Below, piece by piece: positions 1 through 9,171 of a stretch of DNA of 64,000 nt (within the stretch, counting starts at the first letter, position 1; each line of letters opens with the position of its first letter). A program made the position numbers and the translations under genes. The stretch comes from JBBDWR01 sp040902745 (lineage in GTDB: Bacteria; Actinomycetota; UBA4738; HRBIN12), in NCBI GenBank assembly GCA_040902745.1, contig JBBDWR010000010.1, positions 70,991 to 134,990 of the forward strand, read 5' to 3'. Under the pieces are notes generated by a model. The model was not told where the DNA came from. It made no database searches and was given only the letters and a program-made list of their open reading frames with translations.

Positions 1-204
1 GACCGAGAGCGCGGCGAGCTGCAGCCCCAGGTCACCTTCGCTCAGGCCATGGTGCTGCAGGTAGGCGGTGACGAGCACGACCCACACGCCCCAGAACTGG
101 CCGAACGTCAGGTAGCCCACGAGCAGGGGCGCGATGGACCGACGTAGAGCCACCGGATCGGGGGCCTTCAGGTCGTCGGAGAACGGCAGGATCGGTTCGT
201 CCAC
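1..204 (-). CDS. MFS transporter, N-terminal fragment (continues past window start)
   Basis: The gene reads off the left edge; only the first 68 codons are present, from a GTG at 204. After a short acidic cytoplasmic N-terminus (VDEPILPFSDDL) comes a hydrophobic helix containing GYLTFGQFWGVWVVLV and a loop HHGLSEGDLGLQ before a second helix starts. This is the usual beginning of a major facilitator superfamily transporter. A CATGAT hexamer ends eight bases before the GTG, which would suit a leaderless transcript. It is divergent from potA. The substrate cannot be told from this fragment. Confidence 0.6.
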   Translation of the reverse strand, partial: MDEPILPFSDDLKAPDPVALRRSIAPLLVGYLTFGQFWGVWVVLVTAYLQHHGLSEGDLGLQLAALSV

Positions 205-333
205 GAGGCGCAATCATGCCACGGGACCGTCGGCCCTCAGCCCATCTCCCTCGCCGTCCGCGCCGGCGAAACCGCGGGTTCACCCCGTCGGAGCGCCGCC
301 TGCCGTGGCTATCGGGCGCCTGGGCCCGTGGTG

Positions 334-339
334 TATAGT
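334..339 (+). promoter_or_regulatory. -10 box of potA (leaderless-type promoter)
   Basis: TATAGT ends nine bases before the ATG at 349, so transcription would begin at or next to the start codon. No convincing -35 hexamer or ribosome binding site is seen. It supports ATG 349 over the in-frame GTGs at 328 and 331, which lie at or upstream of the box. Confidence 0.5.
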
Positions 340-348
340 CCGCGCGGT

Positions 349-1476
349 ATGGCTGGGGGAGAGGTCCAACTCGTCGACCTGGTGAAACGCTTCGGCGATG
401 TCGCCGCCGTGGACGGGGTCAATCTGCAGATGCCTTCGGGGGAGTTCTTCTCCCTGCTGGGTCCCTCCGGGTGTGGCAAGACGACCACGTTGCGCATGAT
501 CGCCGGGTTCGAGCGGCCCACCGAAGGGCAGATCCTGCTCGACGGCGTCGACATGGCGCAGACGCCTCCCCACAAGCGCAACGTCAACACCGTTTTCCAG
601 AACTACGCCCTGTTCCCGCACCTCACGGTGGAGGAGAACGTTGCGTTCGGTCTGAGGTACCAGAAGGCCTCCAAGGAAGAGACGAAGCGTCGCGTCGGTG
701 AGGCGCTCGAGCTCGTGCAGCTCGGCGGCTACGGACTACGCCGCCCGACGCAGCTCTCGGGCGGTCAGCAACAGCGCGTCGCGCTCGCGCGAGCCTTGAT
801 CCTCGGCCCCCAGGTGCTGCTGTTGGATGAGCCGCTCGGGGCACTCGATGCCAAGCTGCGCAAGGCGTTGCAGGTCGAGCTGAAGGGTCTGCAGGAAGAA
901 GTCGGCATCACCTTCATCTACGTGACGCACGACCAAGAGGAAGCGCTCACGATGTCGGACCGCATCGCGGTGATGAGCCATGGTCGCGTCGAACAGGTCG
1001 GTCCACCGACCGAGATCTACGAGCAGCCGGCAACCTCGTATGTCGCGGACTTCCTCGGGGTGTCGAATCTGATGGATGCCACGGCCGAAGGCGCGGCCGG
1101 GGGTGGTCGATGCAAGATCAAGCTCGGTGAGTTCGCCCTCGAAGCGGCCCAAGGGGTCGATGACGCCATGGGAGCGGTGAAGGTGACGATCCGTCCCGAG
1201 CGCGTCGACGTGGAGCCGCAGGGCACCGCGGGCGAGAATCGCGTGCCGGGGATGGTCGAACGCGTCGTCTATGTGGGATCGGTCAAGCACGCGATGGTCA
1301 CCTTGGCGACGGGTCAGAAGCTGCAGGCGTGGGTCCCGAACGACGGGACTGCATCGTTCCCCTACGACGCCGGAGCAGCCGTTGCCGTGCACTTCCCCGC
1401 GGACGCGCTGCGCGTGTTGCAGGACACCACTCCTGCATCCGAACTGCAGGACGATCTGCAGGCGACCGACGCCTAG
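349..1476 (+). CDS. potA: Spermidine/putrescine-type ABC transporter ATP-binding protein
   Basis: A 375-residue cytoplasmic ATPase that would power polyamine-type import. Walker A is GPSGCGKT (residues 38-45), followed by the Q-loop region VFQNYALFPHLTV, signature LSGGQQQ, Walker B VLLLDEPLGALD and the switch-histidine region YVTHDQEEA; a TOBE-like C-terminal domain follows. Order and length are typical of PotA. It is the only PotA-type ATPase in the window although two potDBC sets are present, so it may serve both. It converges on potC with a 52-base gap holding only a short GTTCC/GGAAC dyad (1502-1514). The real substrate (spermidine, putrescine or another cation) is not shown by sequence. 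Confidence 0.9.
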   Translation: MAGGEVQLVDLVKRFGDVAAVDGVNLQMPSGEFFSLLGPSGCGKTTTLRMIAGFERPTEGQILLDGVDMAQTPPHKRNVNTVFQNYALFPHLTVEENVAFGLRYQKASKEETKRRVGEALELVQLGGYGLRRPTQLSGGQQQRVALARALILGPQVLLLDEPLGALDAKLRKALQVELKGLQEEVGITFIYVTHDQEEALTMSDRIAVMSHGRVEQVGPPTEIYEQPATSYVADFLGVSNLMDATAEGAAGGGRCKIKLGEFALEAAQGVDDAMGAVKVTIRPERVDVEPQGTAGENRVPGMVERVVYVGSVKHAMVTLATGQKLQAWVPNDGTASFPYDAGAAVAVHFPADALRVLQDTTPASELQDDLQATDA

Positions 1477-1528
1477 GCGCTTGTTGCACCCACCCGTACG
1501 CGTTCCGCTGGAACCGTTCCCGTCCCGC

Positions 1529-2464
1529 TCAGATCGAGATGTTCACGAACTCCTTGGTGGCGCCTTCCTTGCGTTGACCTCGGGTCGCGAAACGGTACGC
1601 AAGGATGCCGATCCCGACGCCCAGCAAGGCGACCACGAGCATCATCGTCGCAGCGGCGTTGACGGCCGGTGTGGGTGACCCACGAGCGGCGTTGTAGATC
1701 TTCACCGACAGGGGTTCGGAGCCCGAGTCGCCGGACAAGAACCGGACCGTCACGAAGTCATCGATCGAGTCCGCGAACACGATCGCGGCAGACGCGAAGA
1801 TCGCCGGATACAGCAGCGGCATCAACACACGCCGGATCGCCTGCGTGGGTGAGGCCCCCAGATCCATCGCTGCCTCTTCGTATTCCGAACCGATCGACAA
1901 CAATCGTGCTCGCACGATGATCACCGAATACGCGATCTGCCACGTCACCAAACCCACGACCTGCGCGTAGGTGCCGCGCGTGATAAAGGTGAATACCTCG
2001 GTGATGGTGAGGAATAGCGCGAACCCCAGGATGATCTCGGGGACCACGAACCCCAGCAAGATCGTGAAGTTGGCCGTGTTCGCCACCCTGCCGCGCCAGC
2101 GATCCAAGCCGATCGCGAACAGCGTTCCGATCGGCACCGCGATCAGCACGGTGAACACCGCGAGGCGCATGCTCTGGAACAATGCACCGCGTAGGGCCGC
2201 ATCGTTGAAGAACGCATCGGTCGGATCCTCGGTCCACCAACGCAGCGAGAACCCCTGCCACGCGCTGCGCGATCTCCCGGCGTTGAACGAGAACGCGATC
2301 GCGATCAACACCGGGAGGATCGACCATGCGAGGTAGAGCCAGGTGAAGGACTCCAGGAATCGGGGCTTTCGCCAAGGGTTGCGCAGCCAGCCACGTGGGG
2401 TCCGCGCCGACACCGCTCCGACCGGCGCTGTGCGTTCGGGAGCAGCGATCGCGGTGTCCGTCAC
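1529..2464 (-). CDS. potC: Polyamine-type ABC transporter permease PotC
   Basis: A 311-residue inner-membrane permease of the binding-protein-dependent transport family with about six hydrophobic segments. The EAA loop, which contacts the ATPase, is recognisable as EEAAMDLGASPTQAIRRVLMP. The start is GTG 2464, overlapping the potB stop by four bases (GTGA), giving VTDTAIAAP. The open frame runs much further upstream through potB, but that part is antisense-frame shadow. The N-terminal cytoplasmic part includes GWLRNPWRKPRFLES, closely matching the second PotC of the window. It is the last gene of potD-potB-potC. Confidence 0.88.
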   Translation of the reverse strand: MTDTAIAAPERTAPVGAVSARTPRGWLRNPWRKPRFLESFTWLYLAWSILPVLIAIAFSFNAGRSRSAWQGFSLRWWTEDPTDAFFNDAALRGALFQSMRLAVFTVLIAVPIGTLFAIGLDRWRGRVANTANFTILLGFVVPEIILGFALFLTITEVFTFITRGTYAQVVGLVTWQIAYSVIIVRARLLSIGSEYEEAAMDLGASPTQAIRRVLMPLLYPAIFASAAIVFADSIDDFVTVRFLSGDSGSEPLSVKIYNAARGSPTPAVNAAATMMLVVALLGVGIGILAYRFATRGQRKEGATKEFVNISI

Positions 2465-3423
2465 CTGTCCACCGCCTGACGTGCCGTCGTTCGCATGTAG
2501 TAGATCATCGGGACGAGCAAGATCACGATCAGGGTCAGCACGACCGATGCGCCGAGGGCGCCGCGGCCCGGTTCGAACACGGAGCGGTCGATGATGTTCC
2601 CGACCATGGTCGTCTTCGGGCTTCCCGACAGGAGTTGGTTCGTGTAGTAGTCCCCCATCATCGGCAGCATGATGATGATGACTCCCGCGAGCAGGGCCGG
2701 CTTGGACAGCGGAAGGGTGACGCGGCGGAACGTCTGCCACGGGCTGGCTCCGAGGTCGCGCCCGGCCTCGAGCAGGCTCGAACCGATCCGGTCGAGTTGG
2801 CCGTACACGGGAAGCACCAGGTAGGGCACGTATCCGTAGACCAATCCCAGGATCACGGTATACGGCTTGCCGGACAGCCACGCCACCGGTGTCAGACCCG
2901 GCACGAACGCGAACACGTCGTTCACGAATCCGTCGTCCGCCAGCAGGCTCTGCCATGCGAACATCCGCATCAGATAGTTGATCCAGAACGGTGCGATCAG
3001 CAGCACCAGGAAAAGTGTCTTGCGTCGTCCTCCATGACGCGCGACGAAATACGCCACCGTGTAGCCGATCACCAGGCAGAGCATCGTCGCGATGATGATG
3101 AACGCGAACGTACGAAGATACACGGCTTGATACTTCGCGTCCGAACCGAAGATGTCCGACAGCACCTCTTGGAACTGAGCGAAGTCCCAGAACCACGGCT
3201 GGAATATCGGAACAGGGCTGCGCAGGGCGTCGTAGGTCCCGAACGCGACCGCGATGATCACGTAGAACGGCAGGATGAAGAAGATCGACTGCCACAGCAC
3301 CGCGGGGGCGGCGAACGACGGCCAGAACCACCGCGGATACCATGCGCCGCGGTCGGCCTCCAGCTGCTTGAAGGCTCGCCGCTTCTGTCGACGACTCAGA
3401 TGTTCGGTCGCGGAACTGCTCAC
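2461..3423 (-). CDS. potB: Polyamine-type ABC transporter permease PotB
   Basis: A 320-residue permease, partner of PotC in the membrane channel. Its EAA loop is LEAGRDLGASPWQTFRRVTLP. A basic cytoplasmic N-terminus (SRRQKRRAFKQLEADRG) precedes WYPRWFWPSFAAPAV and the first membrane helix. The ATG at 3423 lies ten bases after the potD stop, so the genes are one transcription unit. The second PotB of the window (35525-36415) shares the WYPRWFWP start and the same overall plan, so the two sets look like paralogues. Confidence 0.88.
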   Translation of the reverse strand: MSSSATEHLSRRQKRRAFKQLEADRGAWYPRWFWPSFAAPAVLWQSIFFILPFYVIIAVAFGTYDALRSPVPIFQPWFWDFAQFQEVLSDIFGSDAKYQAVYLRTFAFIIIATMLCLVIGYTVAYFVARHGGRRKTLFLVLLIAPFWINYLMRMFAWQSLLADDGFVNDVFAFVPGLTPVAWLSGKPYTVILGLVYGYVPYLVLPVYGQLDRIGSSLLEAGRDLGASPWQTFRRVTLPLSKPALLAGVIIIMLPMMGDYYTNQLLSGSPKTTMVGNIIDRSVFEPGRGALGASVVLTLIVILLVPMIYYMRTTARQAVDR

Positions 3424-3433
3424 CGCGTCGAAC

Positions 3434-4711
3434 TCATCCGGTCGAGGTGTTGAACTCGTCCCAAGCGTCCTGCCACTTGTCGTCGTCGTCGGGCGCCAGC
3501 TCGAGGATCGAATAGCCGGCCTTGAAGTCCTCTTCGGTCACCACTGCGAGCGGAAGGCTCTTGGGCACGTCGCCACCCGAGATCAGGCTCTCGGGATTGA
3601 TCGACGTGAACGGCGGCTGGTACCCATTCCACGTGAAGTTCTCATACCCGTGCTTCTTGTCGAGCAGGAAGTTGATGAACGTGTGTGCCAGCACAGGGTG
3701 CTCGGAGCTGGACGGCACAACGATCGTGTCGTTGCCGACGACCCCGGCGTGGTCGGCCGGGTACCAGTACCCCAGCACGTCCGTCGAGGTGCCCGAAGGC
3801 AGGTAGTACTGGGCCCCGATCATGTCCCCCGACCACGCGTGGTGCACGTCGTACTTGCCCTCGGAAAGCCCGACGTACGTGCCGTTGATCGATGTGCGGA
3901 CATCGAGGGGGATCAGCTCCTTGAGGCTGTCCAGCGCGGCGTCGATCGTCGCTTGGTCGCCCGTGTTGATGTCGGTGATACCGTCGCGCAGCATCGCCAT
4001 CGACAGCGTTTCGCGGTAGTCATCGTAGAGTCCCACCTTGCCCGCGTAGTCGGCGTTCCACAGCAGGTCGTAGCCCTGGTCTGCGGCCTCCTCATCGGAG
4101 ATCACATCGCGTCGGTACCCAACCCCGGTGGTGTAGATCACGTAGGGGGCGGTGTAGCGCCAGCCCTGGTCGTAGAAGGGCGTATCGCCGTCCCAGTAGG
4201 CGGGCCAGACGTTGGCCTCCATGTTCGGGATATAGCTGTGGTTCAGCGGCTGGAGCAGCTTGGCTCCCACCATCTGCCCGAGGACGTCGACCGTGGGGAA
4301 GAACACGTCGGCCACCTGTCCGGCCTGCATCTTCTGCTTGGCCTCGGACATGTTGTTGAAGGTCGTCCAGTTGTACGTGACGTCGTATTCCTTCTCGAAG
4401 TCCTCGAGGACCTTCTTGTAGAAGTAATCCGACCAGTTGAAGATCTCCAGGGTCGCGCCCTTCTCGATCTCCATCCCGTCCGCGATCGCGGGGTTGTCGT
4501 CGTAGAGCGGCAGCGTGACAGGCTTGTCGCGCCGGGCCAGAGGGATCGTCGTGCTGCCCGCGTTCCCGGAAGCCTCTTTCGGGTCGGAACACGCCGCGAG
4601 GATCGCCGCGGCCGTCGGCAAGGCGATGCCCGCCATCGCCGCTCGCCGCAAGAACTCTCTCCGGTTGAGAGCTTCCTGTGTTGCAGGATGCATCCGCCGC
4701 CTGCGATCCAT
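3434..4711 (-). CDS. potD: Polyamine-type periplasmic binding lipoprotein PotD (Tat signal)
   Basis: A 425-residue substrate-binding protein of the extracellular solute-binding family. The N-terminus has a twin-arginine motif RREFLRR (17-23), a hydrophobic stretch and a lipobox ending at Cys41 (ILAAC), so it should be exported folded and lipid-anchored. An alternative start is Met7. The mature part contains LEIFNWSDYFYKK, typical of the PotD/PotF fold. A good AGGGGGA ribosome site precedes ATG 4711. A TATGGT -10 box and two dyads lie upstream, so expression is probably controlled. It is paralogous to the binding protein at 36465-37757, which shares LPLYDDNPAIADG and QPLNHSY. Confidence 0.9.
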   Translation of the reverse strand: MDRRRRMHPATQEALNRREFLRRAAMAGIALPTAAAILAACSDPKEASGNAGSTTIPLARRDKPVTLPLYDDNPAIADGMEIEKGATLEIFNWSDYFYKKVLEDFEKEYDVTYNWTTFNNMSEAKQKMQAGQVADVFFPTVDVLGQMVGAKLLQPLNHSYIPNMEANVWPAYWDGDTPFYDQGWRYTAPYVIYTTGVGYRRDVISDEEAADQGYDLLWNADYAGKVGLYDDYRETLSMAMLRDGITDINTGDQATIDAALDSLKELIPLDVRTSINGTYVGLSEGKYDVHHAWSGDMIGAQYYLPSGTSTDVLGYWYPADHAGVVGNDTIVVPSSSEHPVLAHTFINFLLDKKHGYENFTWNGYQPPFTSINPESLISGGDVPKSLPLAVVTEEDFKAGYSILELAPDDDDKWQDAWDEFNTSTG

Positions 4712-4736
4712 GCTTCCCCCTTCGCGCGCCTCTGAC

Positions 4737-4752
4737 CTGAGCCACTGTTCAA
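4737..4752. promoter_or_regulatory. Candidate TetR-type operator (TTGA-N8-TCAA class) upstream of potD
   Basis: CTGAGCCACTGTTCAA is an imperfect dyad centred about 33 bases upstream of the potD ATG. It matches TTGAGTCGCTGTTCAA at 37875-37890 in 13 of 16 positions, and the same class of dyad occurs in the tetR intergenic region. Its place in the potD 5' region fits repression. Confidence 0.45.
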
Positions 4753-4767
4753 GGACTCACGCTGAGT

Positions 4768-4789
4768 ACCATAGTCAGTCCGGACTATG
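4768..4789. promoter_or_regulatory. potD promoter with overlapping palindrome
   Basis: On the minus strand TATGGT (4773-4768) is a plausible -10 box for potD. Immediately upstream of it is the perfect 10-base palindrome AGTCCGGACT (4777-4786), nested within a wider dyad CATAGTC-N6-GACTATG (4770-4789). The location between potD and the divergent amine oxidase gene suggests an operator shared by both. Confidence 0.5.
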
Positions 4790-4864
4790 CAAGCGTCCGA
4801 CCGGGCCGGGAGGATGTCCGACACCTCGGGAGCCCTCGATCGACCCAGGTGCGTCCGCTCACTG

Positions 4865-6112
4865 ATGCATACGCAACGATCGGTGCTCGTGGTTGGCGCG
4901 GGTCTCGCGGGATTGACCGCGGGGCTCCAGCTGGCCGATCTCGGGGTCCACGTCACCGTGCTCGAGGGGCGCGACCGGGTCGGAGGGCGCGTGTGGAGTC
5001 CCCGGCTCCCGAACGACGAGATCGTCGAGATGGGGGCCGAATGGATCATGCCCGAGGACTCGGCGCTCGAGGAGCTGTGCGAGCGCCTGCAGGTCGCGCT
5101 GGTGCCCACCGGTTCGGACTATCGGGTCCGCGAGCCCCTCGGGTTGCTGGCGGCTCCGCAGGACGAGCAATCGGGACTCCTCCGCGACGCTGAGCGGCGG
5201 CTCGTCGCGATGTCGGCCTCCGAGGTGGCAACCACCTCGCTCGGGGCGCTGCTGGAGGCGGCGCACGGCTCAGATCGAGCACGGGCCACGGTCTCGGCGC
5301 GATTGCAGGGTAGCTGTGCGGTCGACCTTGGTGCGGTCTGCTTGCGAAGCGTGCAGGCGGATGGAGCATTCGAGACATTTCCGGCGGTCTACCGCCGAGC
5401 AGCCGCAGGCAACCAATCGATCGCGACCTCGGCGGCCACGTTGCTGCCCGACGTGCGACTCGGCCACCGCGTGGACGCCGTGGAGCGTACGAACACGGGA
5501 GTGCAGGTCCGAGGCGACGGCGCCAACGGGGGATTCACCGCGACTGCCGACGCGATCGTGGTGGCCGTCCCCGTGCGGTCCGCCGCTCGGCTGCGATTCG
5601 ACCCATCCCTCCCCGAGGATCTCGGTCGGGCGATCGCCGAGCGTCCGATGGGCGTCGCGGCCAAGTTCGCGGTGTCGACCGAGTCCCGCCCGTCCATCCG
5701 GTCGGTCCAGTGCGCCGATCTCCCGTTCTGGAGCTGGTCGGGGCTCGGCGAAGACGGCCGCGTCCGTCGATGCGTGACGTCGTTCGCCGGCTCGCCGATC
5801 GCACAGCGTGTGTTGCGGACCGAAAGCGGCGATCCGGCGACCTGGCTCGCGCGCGTCCAAGCGCTCTGGCCCGAAGAGAGCCTCGTCGGTGAGCCTCTGA
5901 TGAAGTCCTGGGGCGACGACGAGCTGACGTGGGGCTCGTATTCCTCCATGGATGCCGCCGCGTTCGCCGTCGCTCACGTATTGGAGCGCTCCACGGACCG
6001 GATCGTGTTCGCAGGGGAGCACACGGCGGGACGCGAGTACTACGCGACGATGGATGCCGCCGTGCGATCTGGCCGGCGGGCGGCCGAGCAGATCGCAGCG
6101 ATGTTGGCCTGA
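4865..6112 (+). CDS. Flavin-containing amine oxidase (MAO/putrescine oxidase family)
   Basis: A 415-residue FAD enzyme expected to oxidise primary or secondary amines with release of hydrogen peroxide. The dinucleotide-binding motif VLVVGAGLAGLTAG starts about seven residues in, followed by the second FAD contact GGRVWSPRL. The C-terminal FAD segment IVFAGEHTAGREYYATMDAAVRSGRRAA is characteristic of the family. The frame is open back to ATG 4787 and has ATG 4814; I prefer ATG 4865 because it puts the Rossmann motif at the usual distance from the start, but no clear ribosome site supports it. It is divergent from potD, so oxidation of an imported polyamine is a reasonable guess. Confidence 0.75.
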   Translation: MHTQRSVLVVGAGLAGLTAGLQLADLGVHVTVLEGRDRVGGRVWSPRLPNDEIVEMGAEWIMPEDSALEELCERLQVALVPTGSDYRVREPLGLLAAPQDEQSGLLRDAERRLVAMSASEVATTSLGALLEAAHGSDRARATVSARLQGSCAVDLGAVCLRSVQADGAFETFPAVYRRAAAGNQSIATSAATLLPDVRLGHRVDAVERTNTGVQVRGDGANGGFTATADAIVVAVPVRSAARLRFDPSLPEDLGRAIAERPMGVAAKFAVSTESRPSIRSVQCADLPFWSWSGLGEDGRVRRCVTSFAGSPIAQRVLRTESGDPATWLARVQALWPEESLVGEPLMKSWGDDELTWGSYSSMDAAAFAVAHVLERSTDRIVFAGEHTAGREYYATMDAAVRSGRRAAEQIAAMLA

Positions 6113-6156
6113 CCGGCCACGCGTCTACCACCGATCGGGGTCCTGACCTGTTCTTG

Positions 6157-6162
6157 TATGAT
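6157..6162 (+). promoter_or_regulatory. -10 box ahead of the enoyl-CoA hydratase gene
   Basis: TATGAT lies ten bases before ATG 6173, with no ribosome binding site between them. This is the same leaderless-type spacing as at potA, and it starts the crotonase/acyl-CoA synthetase/permease unit. Confidence 0.45.
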
Positions 6163-6172
6163 GCGCCCGCCC

Positions 6173-7069
6173 ATGATCCCGCTCCCACGACCGTGGGGGC
6201 CGCACGCGGTGAGGAGTGAGAGCATCAGCACCTCGGAAACCTCCGGATCGGTCCTGCAGATCGAGGACATCGGTCCCGTCCGCCGGCTCACGATGAACCG
6301 TCCGAACGCGTTGAACGCCTTGAATGGAGAGTTGCTGGACGCGATGCAACGCGCACTGACCGGCGCCGCGGACGACGCCGATGTCCGGGTCTTGATCCTG
6401 CGCGGTGCGGGACGCGCGTTCTGCTCCGGATACGACCTCAACGAAGACGCCAACGCGGAGACCAAGGACTCGCGAGGCTGGTATGCCGAGCTCAAGCACT
6501 CGGCCGACGACATGCTCGCGTTCTTCGATCATCCGAAGCCGATCATCGCTCAAGTCCATAGCTACTGTCTTGCAGGCGGATGCGATCTGATGATGGTGTG
6601 CGACCTCTGCGTATGCTCGGACGATGCGCGGTTCGGCGAACCGGAGATCCGGTTCGGATCCGGGGTCGTGACGATGGTGATGCCCTGGATCCTTGGCGCG
6701 CGACGCGCGAAGGAGTACCTGTTCACCGGGGAGGATCGCATCTCGGCCGACGACGCGAAGGCGATCGGCCTCGTGAACCGGGTCGTGCCCCGCGACGACC
6801 TTGACGAGGCGACCCTGGCACTGGCGAACGAGATCGCGAAGAACGATCCGTTCGCGGTCTCGCTGCAGAAGAAGGCGATCAACCAGATGTGGGAGGTTGC
6901 CGGGTTCCGAGAGGCGATCGACGCGAACGTCGCGTTGGACACGATGATCGAGACCGCGGACCTCCCCGAGCGCGAAGAGTTCCGCTCGATCACGCTCGAG
7001 CGTGGACTCAAGAAGGCGATCGAGTGGCGTGACGCGCGGTTCCGCGAGCAGCACGGCGGCGGCGCGTGA
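6173..7069 (+). CDS. Enoyl-CoA hydratase/isomerase (crotonase) family protein
   Basis: A crotonase-fold acyl-CoA enzyme of about 298 residues. The first oxyanion-hole region is LRGAGRAFCSGYDLNED and the second is LAGGCDLMMVCDLCV, followed by FGEPEIRFGSG, where the catalytic carboxylates sit. At the usual Glu144 position this protein has Asp (GGCDL), while the second Glu (GEPEI) is kept, as in several hydratase subgroups. Starts at ATG 6158, 6173 or GTG 6209 are all open; 6173 is chosen from the promoter spacing. The stop overlaps the next gene's GTG by four bases. The acyl-CoA substrate is unknown. Confidence 0.8.
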   Translation: MIPLPRPWGPHAVRSESISTSETSGSVLQIEDIGPVRRLTMNRPNALNALNGELLDAMQRALTGAADDADVRVLILRGAGRAFCSGYDLNEDANAETKDSRGWYAELKHSADDMLAFFDHPKPIIAQVHSYCLAGGCDLMMVCDLCVCSDDARFGEPEIRFGSGVVTMVMPWILGARRAKEYLFTGEDRISADDAKAIGLVNRVVPRDDLDEATLALANEIAKNDPFAVSLQKKAINQMWEVAGFREAIDANVALDTMIETADLPEREEFRSITLERGLKKAIEWRDARFREQHGGGA

Positions 7070-9171
7070 ACCCGGCGAAGCTCCAACCGCTCCTCGCCCC
7101 CCGTACGATCGCGATCGTGGGGGCATCCGAGTCCCCCGACTCGTGGGCGCCGGAGATCTTCCGCAGCCTGCAGCACATGGGGTTCGCGGGGGAGATCCTT
7201 CCGGTGAACCCGAAGTACGACGAGGTGTGGGGCCGGCGGTGCTACGCGTCGGCGCAAGACCTTCCCAAGGGTGTCGACCTGCTGGTCGTCGTGGTCCCCG
7301 CCCGGGTCGCCGTGCTTGCGGTGGACGAAGGAGGGGCCGCCGGTGTGCGGTCGGCGATGGTCGTCTCCTCGGGTTTCGCCGAGGCGGGGGACGAAGGGCG
7401 CGAACTGCAGGACCAACTCGCGCAGGTCGCTGCCAAACGGAAGATGCCGGTGCTCGGACCCAACGTCGAGGGGTTCATCAATTACGTCGATCGCGTGGCG
7501 CCCTACGGTACGACCCCGCCCGCGGACCCGGTACCCGGCGCGATCGGCGTGATCTCCCAGTCGGGAACCGTGGCGTGGACGATGAGTCAGATCGCATCCG
7601 ACCGCGGCGTCGGTCTTAGCGTGATCCTCGGCGTCGGGAACGAGGCGGTGATCGGGCTCGGCGACATGTTCGAGTGGGCGGCGCAGGACCCGCACACGAA
7701 GGTCGTGACGACCTACATCGAGACGATGCGCGACGTCGAGGGGATCGAACGCGGGCTACGGGCGCTCGCCGACGCGAAGAAACCGATCCTCGTGTGCGCG
7801 CCGGAGGGAACGAGCGAGGCCGCGCGACGCTCGATCGTCGCGCACACCGGCGCGCTCGCCGGCAACACAGCGCTGCGCGACGCGTGGTTGCGTGGGCTAG
7901 GCGCCACGATGGTCTCCGACCCGGTAGAGATGTTCGAGGCGGCCGTGCTGCTGAGCTTCCACCGCAAGTTGCCGACGACGGGCGTGTCCGCTGCCCTGCA
8001 GTCGGGGGGGGCGTGCACGCTGTACGCGGAGGCGGCGGGTGCTGCCGGTCTCGACCTCCCCGAGTTCGAGAAGGCGACCGCACGCAAGCTGCGCAAGGTG
8101 TTGCCGTCGTTCGCGAACCTGAACAATCCGCTCGACGTCACCGGCCAGGCAGCCGTTGAGACGCACATGTTCATCGGCGCGCTCGAGGCGCTGGCCAACG
8201 ACGCCAACGTGGGTCTGATCGCGTTCGACGCGTTCCCGCCACGACTCGAAGGGGACGAGTCCGTCTGGGCGGAGCCGGTGCTGCAGCGCGTCCGCGAACT
8301 CCAGAAGGAGACCAAGACCGCGTTCGCCTCGGTGGCTATGAGTTCGCTCTCCTACTCCAAGGCGGCGAAGGAGTTCGTCGACCGCGCCCAGATCCCGTTC
8401 CTGCAGGGCCACCGCGCGGCGGCCGGGGCGATCCGAGCCCTCGTGGATCTGCAGACCGCGCCCGCGCGGCGGGTCGCAGAACTGGACCCGCACCCCGCCC
8501 GCGCGAAGGCGATCCGGCTGTTGCGGGGACTCGAGGGCGCGCTCGATGAGGAGCAGGGTGCCGCGCTGCTGGAGCTGTACGGGGTGAAGCGACCGAAGGA
8601 ACACGTGGTGGCGACGCCGGAGCAGGCGGCGAAAGCGGGCCGCGCGATCGGCGGCGCGGTTGCGGTCAAGGCCCTGGCGCCCGAGATCCCCCACAAGGCC
8701 AGGCTCGGCGGCGTCCGACTCGGCCTCAAAGATCCCGGCGATATCGCCGAAGCCGCCGCCGAGGTGCTTCGGGCCGCGACCCGCGCGGGCGCCGAGTCTC
8801 CCAGGGTCATCGTCCAGCAGATGGTCCACGGGCGCGAGGTGCTCGTGGGTGCGGTCATCGACGAGCAGTTCGGCGCCTGCGTGACGATGCGTCCGGGCGG
8901 CGAGCTGGCGGAGGTCGGCGACGCGACCTTCGTCCCGGCTCCGCTCACCGCGCGGCAGGCGCAACGCTACGTCGAGGAGCAGGCCGAGCGCTGCGGCCTG
9001 CACGAAGGCGAACACGATCTCCGCGCGGTCGCGAAGGCGGTGGAGTCGATCGCGCGCGGGGCGCACGATCTTCGCGCCCGGCTGACCTCGCTGGAGGCTA
9101 ATCCGCTGCTCGTCGCCAAACGGGGGGCCGTTGCCGTCGACGCCCTCGCCGAGGCGCGGCCTCCCGAGTGA
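7066..9171 (+). CDS. NDP-forming acyl-CoA synthetase (acetate-CoA ligase family)
   Basis: A 701-residue single-chain acyl-CoA synthetase that couples acid activation to ATP cleavage to ADP and phosphate. The order is CoA-binding domain (IAIVGASESPDSW near the N-terminus), succinyl-CoA-synthetase-like domains with the likely phosphohistidine in IVAHTGALAGN, and a C-terminal ATP-grasp domain (AVKALAPEIPHKARLGGVRLGL). The GTG start overlaps the crotonase stop, and its own stop overlaps the next gene, so all three are translationally coupled. A paralogue lies at 43357-45495. Fatty, aromatic or short acids are all possible substrates. Confidence 0.88.
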   Translation: MNPAKLQPLLAPRTIAIVGASESPDSWAPEIFRSLQHMGFAGEILPVNPKYDEVWGRRCYASAQDLPKGVDLLVVVVPARVAVLAVDEGGAAGVRSAMVVSSGFAEAGDEGRELQDQLAQVAAKRKMPVLGPNVEGFINYVDRVAPYGTTPPADPVPGAIGVISQSGTVAWTMSQIASDRGVGLSVILGVGNEAVIGLGDMFEWAAQDPHTKVVTTYIETMRDVEGIERGLRALADAKKPILVCAPEGTSEAARRSIVAHTGALAGNTALRDAWLRGLGATMVSDPVEMFEAAVLLSFHRKLPTTGVSAALQSGGACTLYAEAAGAAGLDLPEFEKATARKLRKVLPSFANLNNPLDVTGQAAVETHMFIGALEALANDANVGLIAFDAFPPRLEGDESVWAEPVLQRVRELQKETKTAFASVAMSSLSYSKAAKEFVDRAQIPFLQGHRAAAGAIRALVDLQTAPARRVAELDPHPARAKAIRLLRGLEGALDEEQGAALLELYGVKRPKEHVVATPEQAAKAGRAIGGAVAVKALAPEIPHKARLGGVRLGLKDPGDIAEAAAEVLRAATRAGAESPRVIVQQMVHGREVLVGAVIDEQFGACVTMRPGGELAEVGDATFVPAPLTARQAQRYVEEQAERCGLHEGEHDLRAVAKAVESIARGAHDLRARLTSLEANPLLVAKRGAVAVDALAEARPPE

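Noticed and set aside
2465..3343. Long N-terminal extension of the potC frame
   Set aside because: It runs in another frame through potB, has no membrane-protein character, and the GTGA junction at 2464 gives a normal PotC start.
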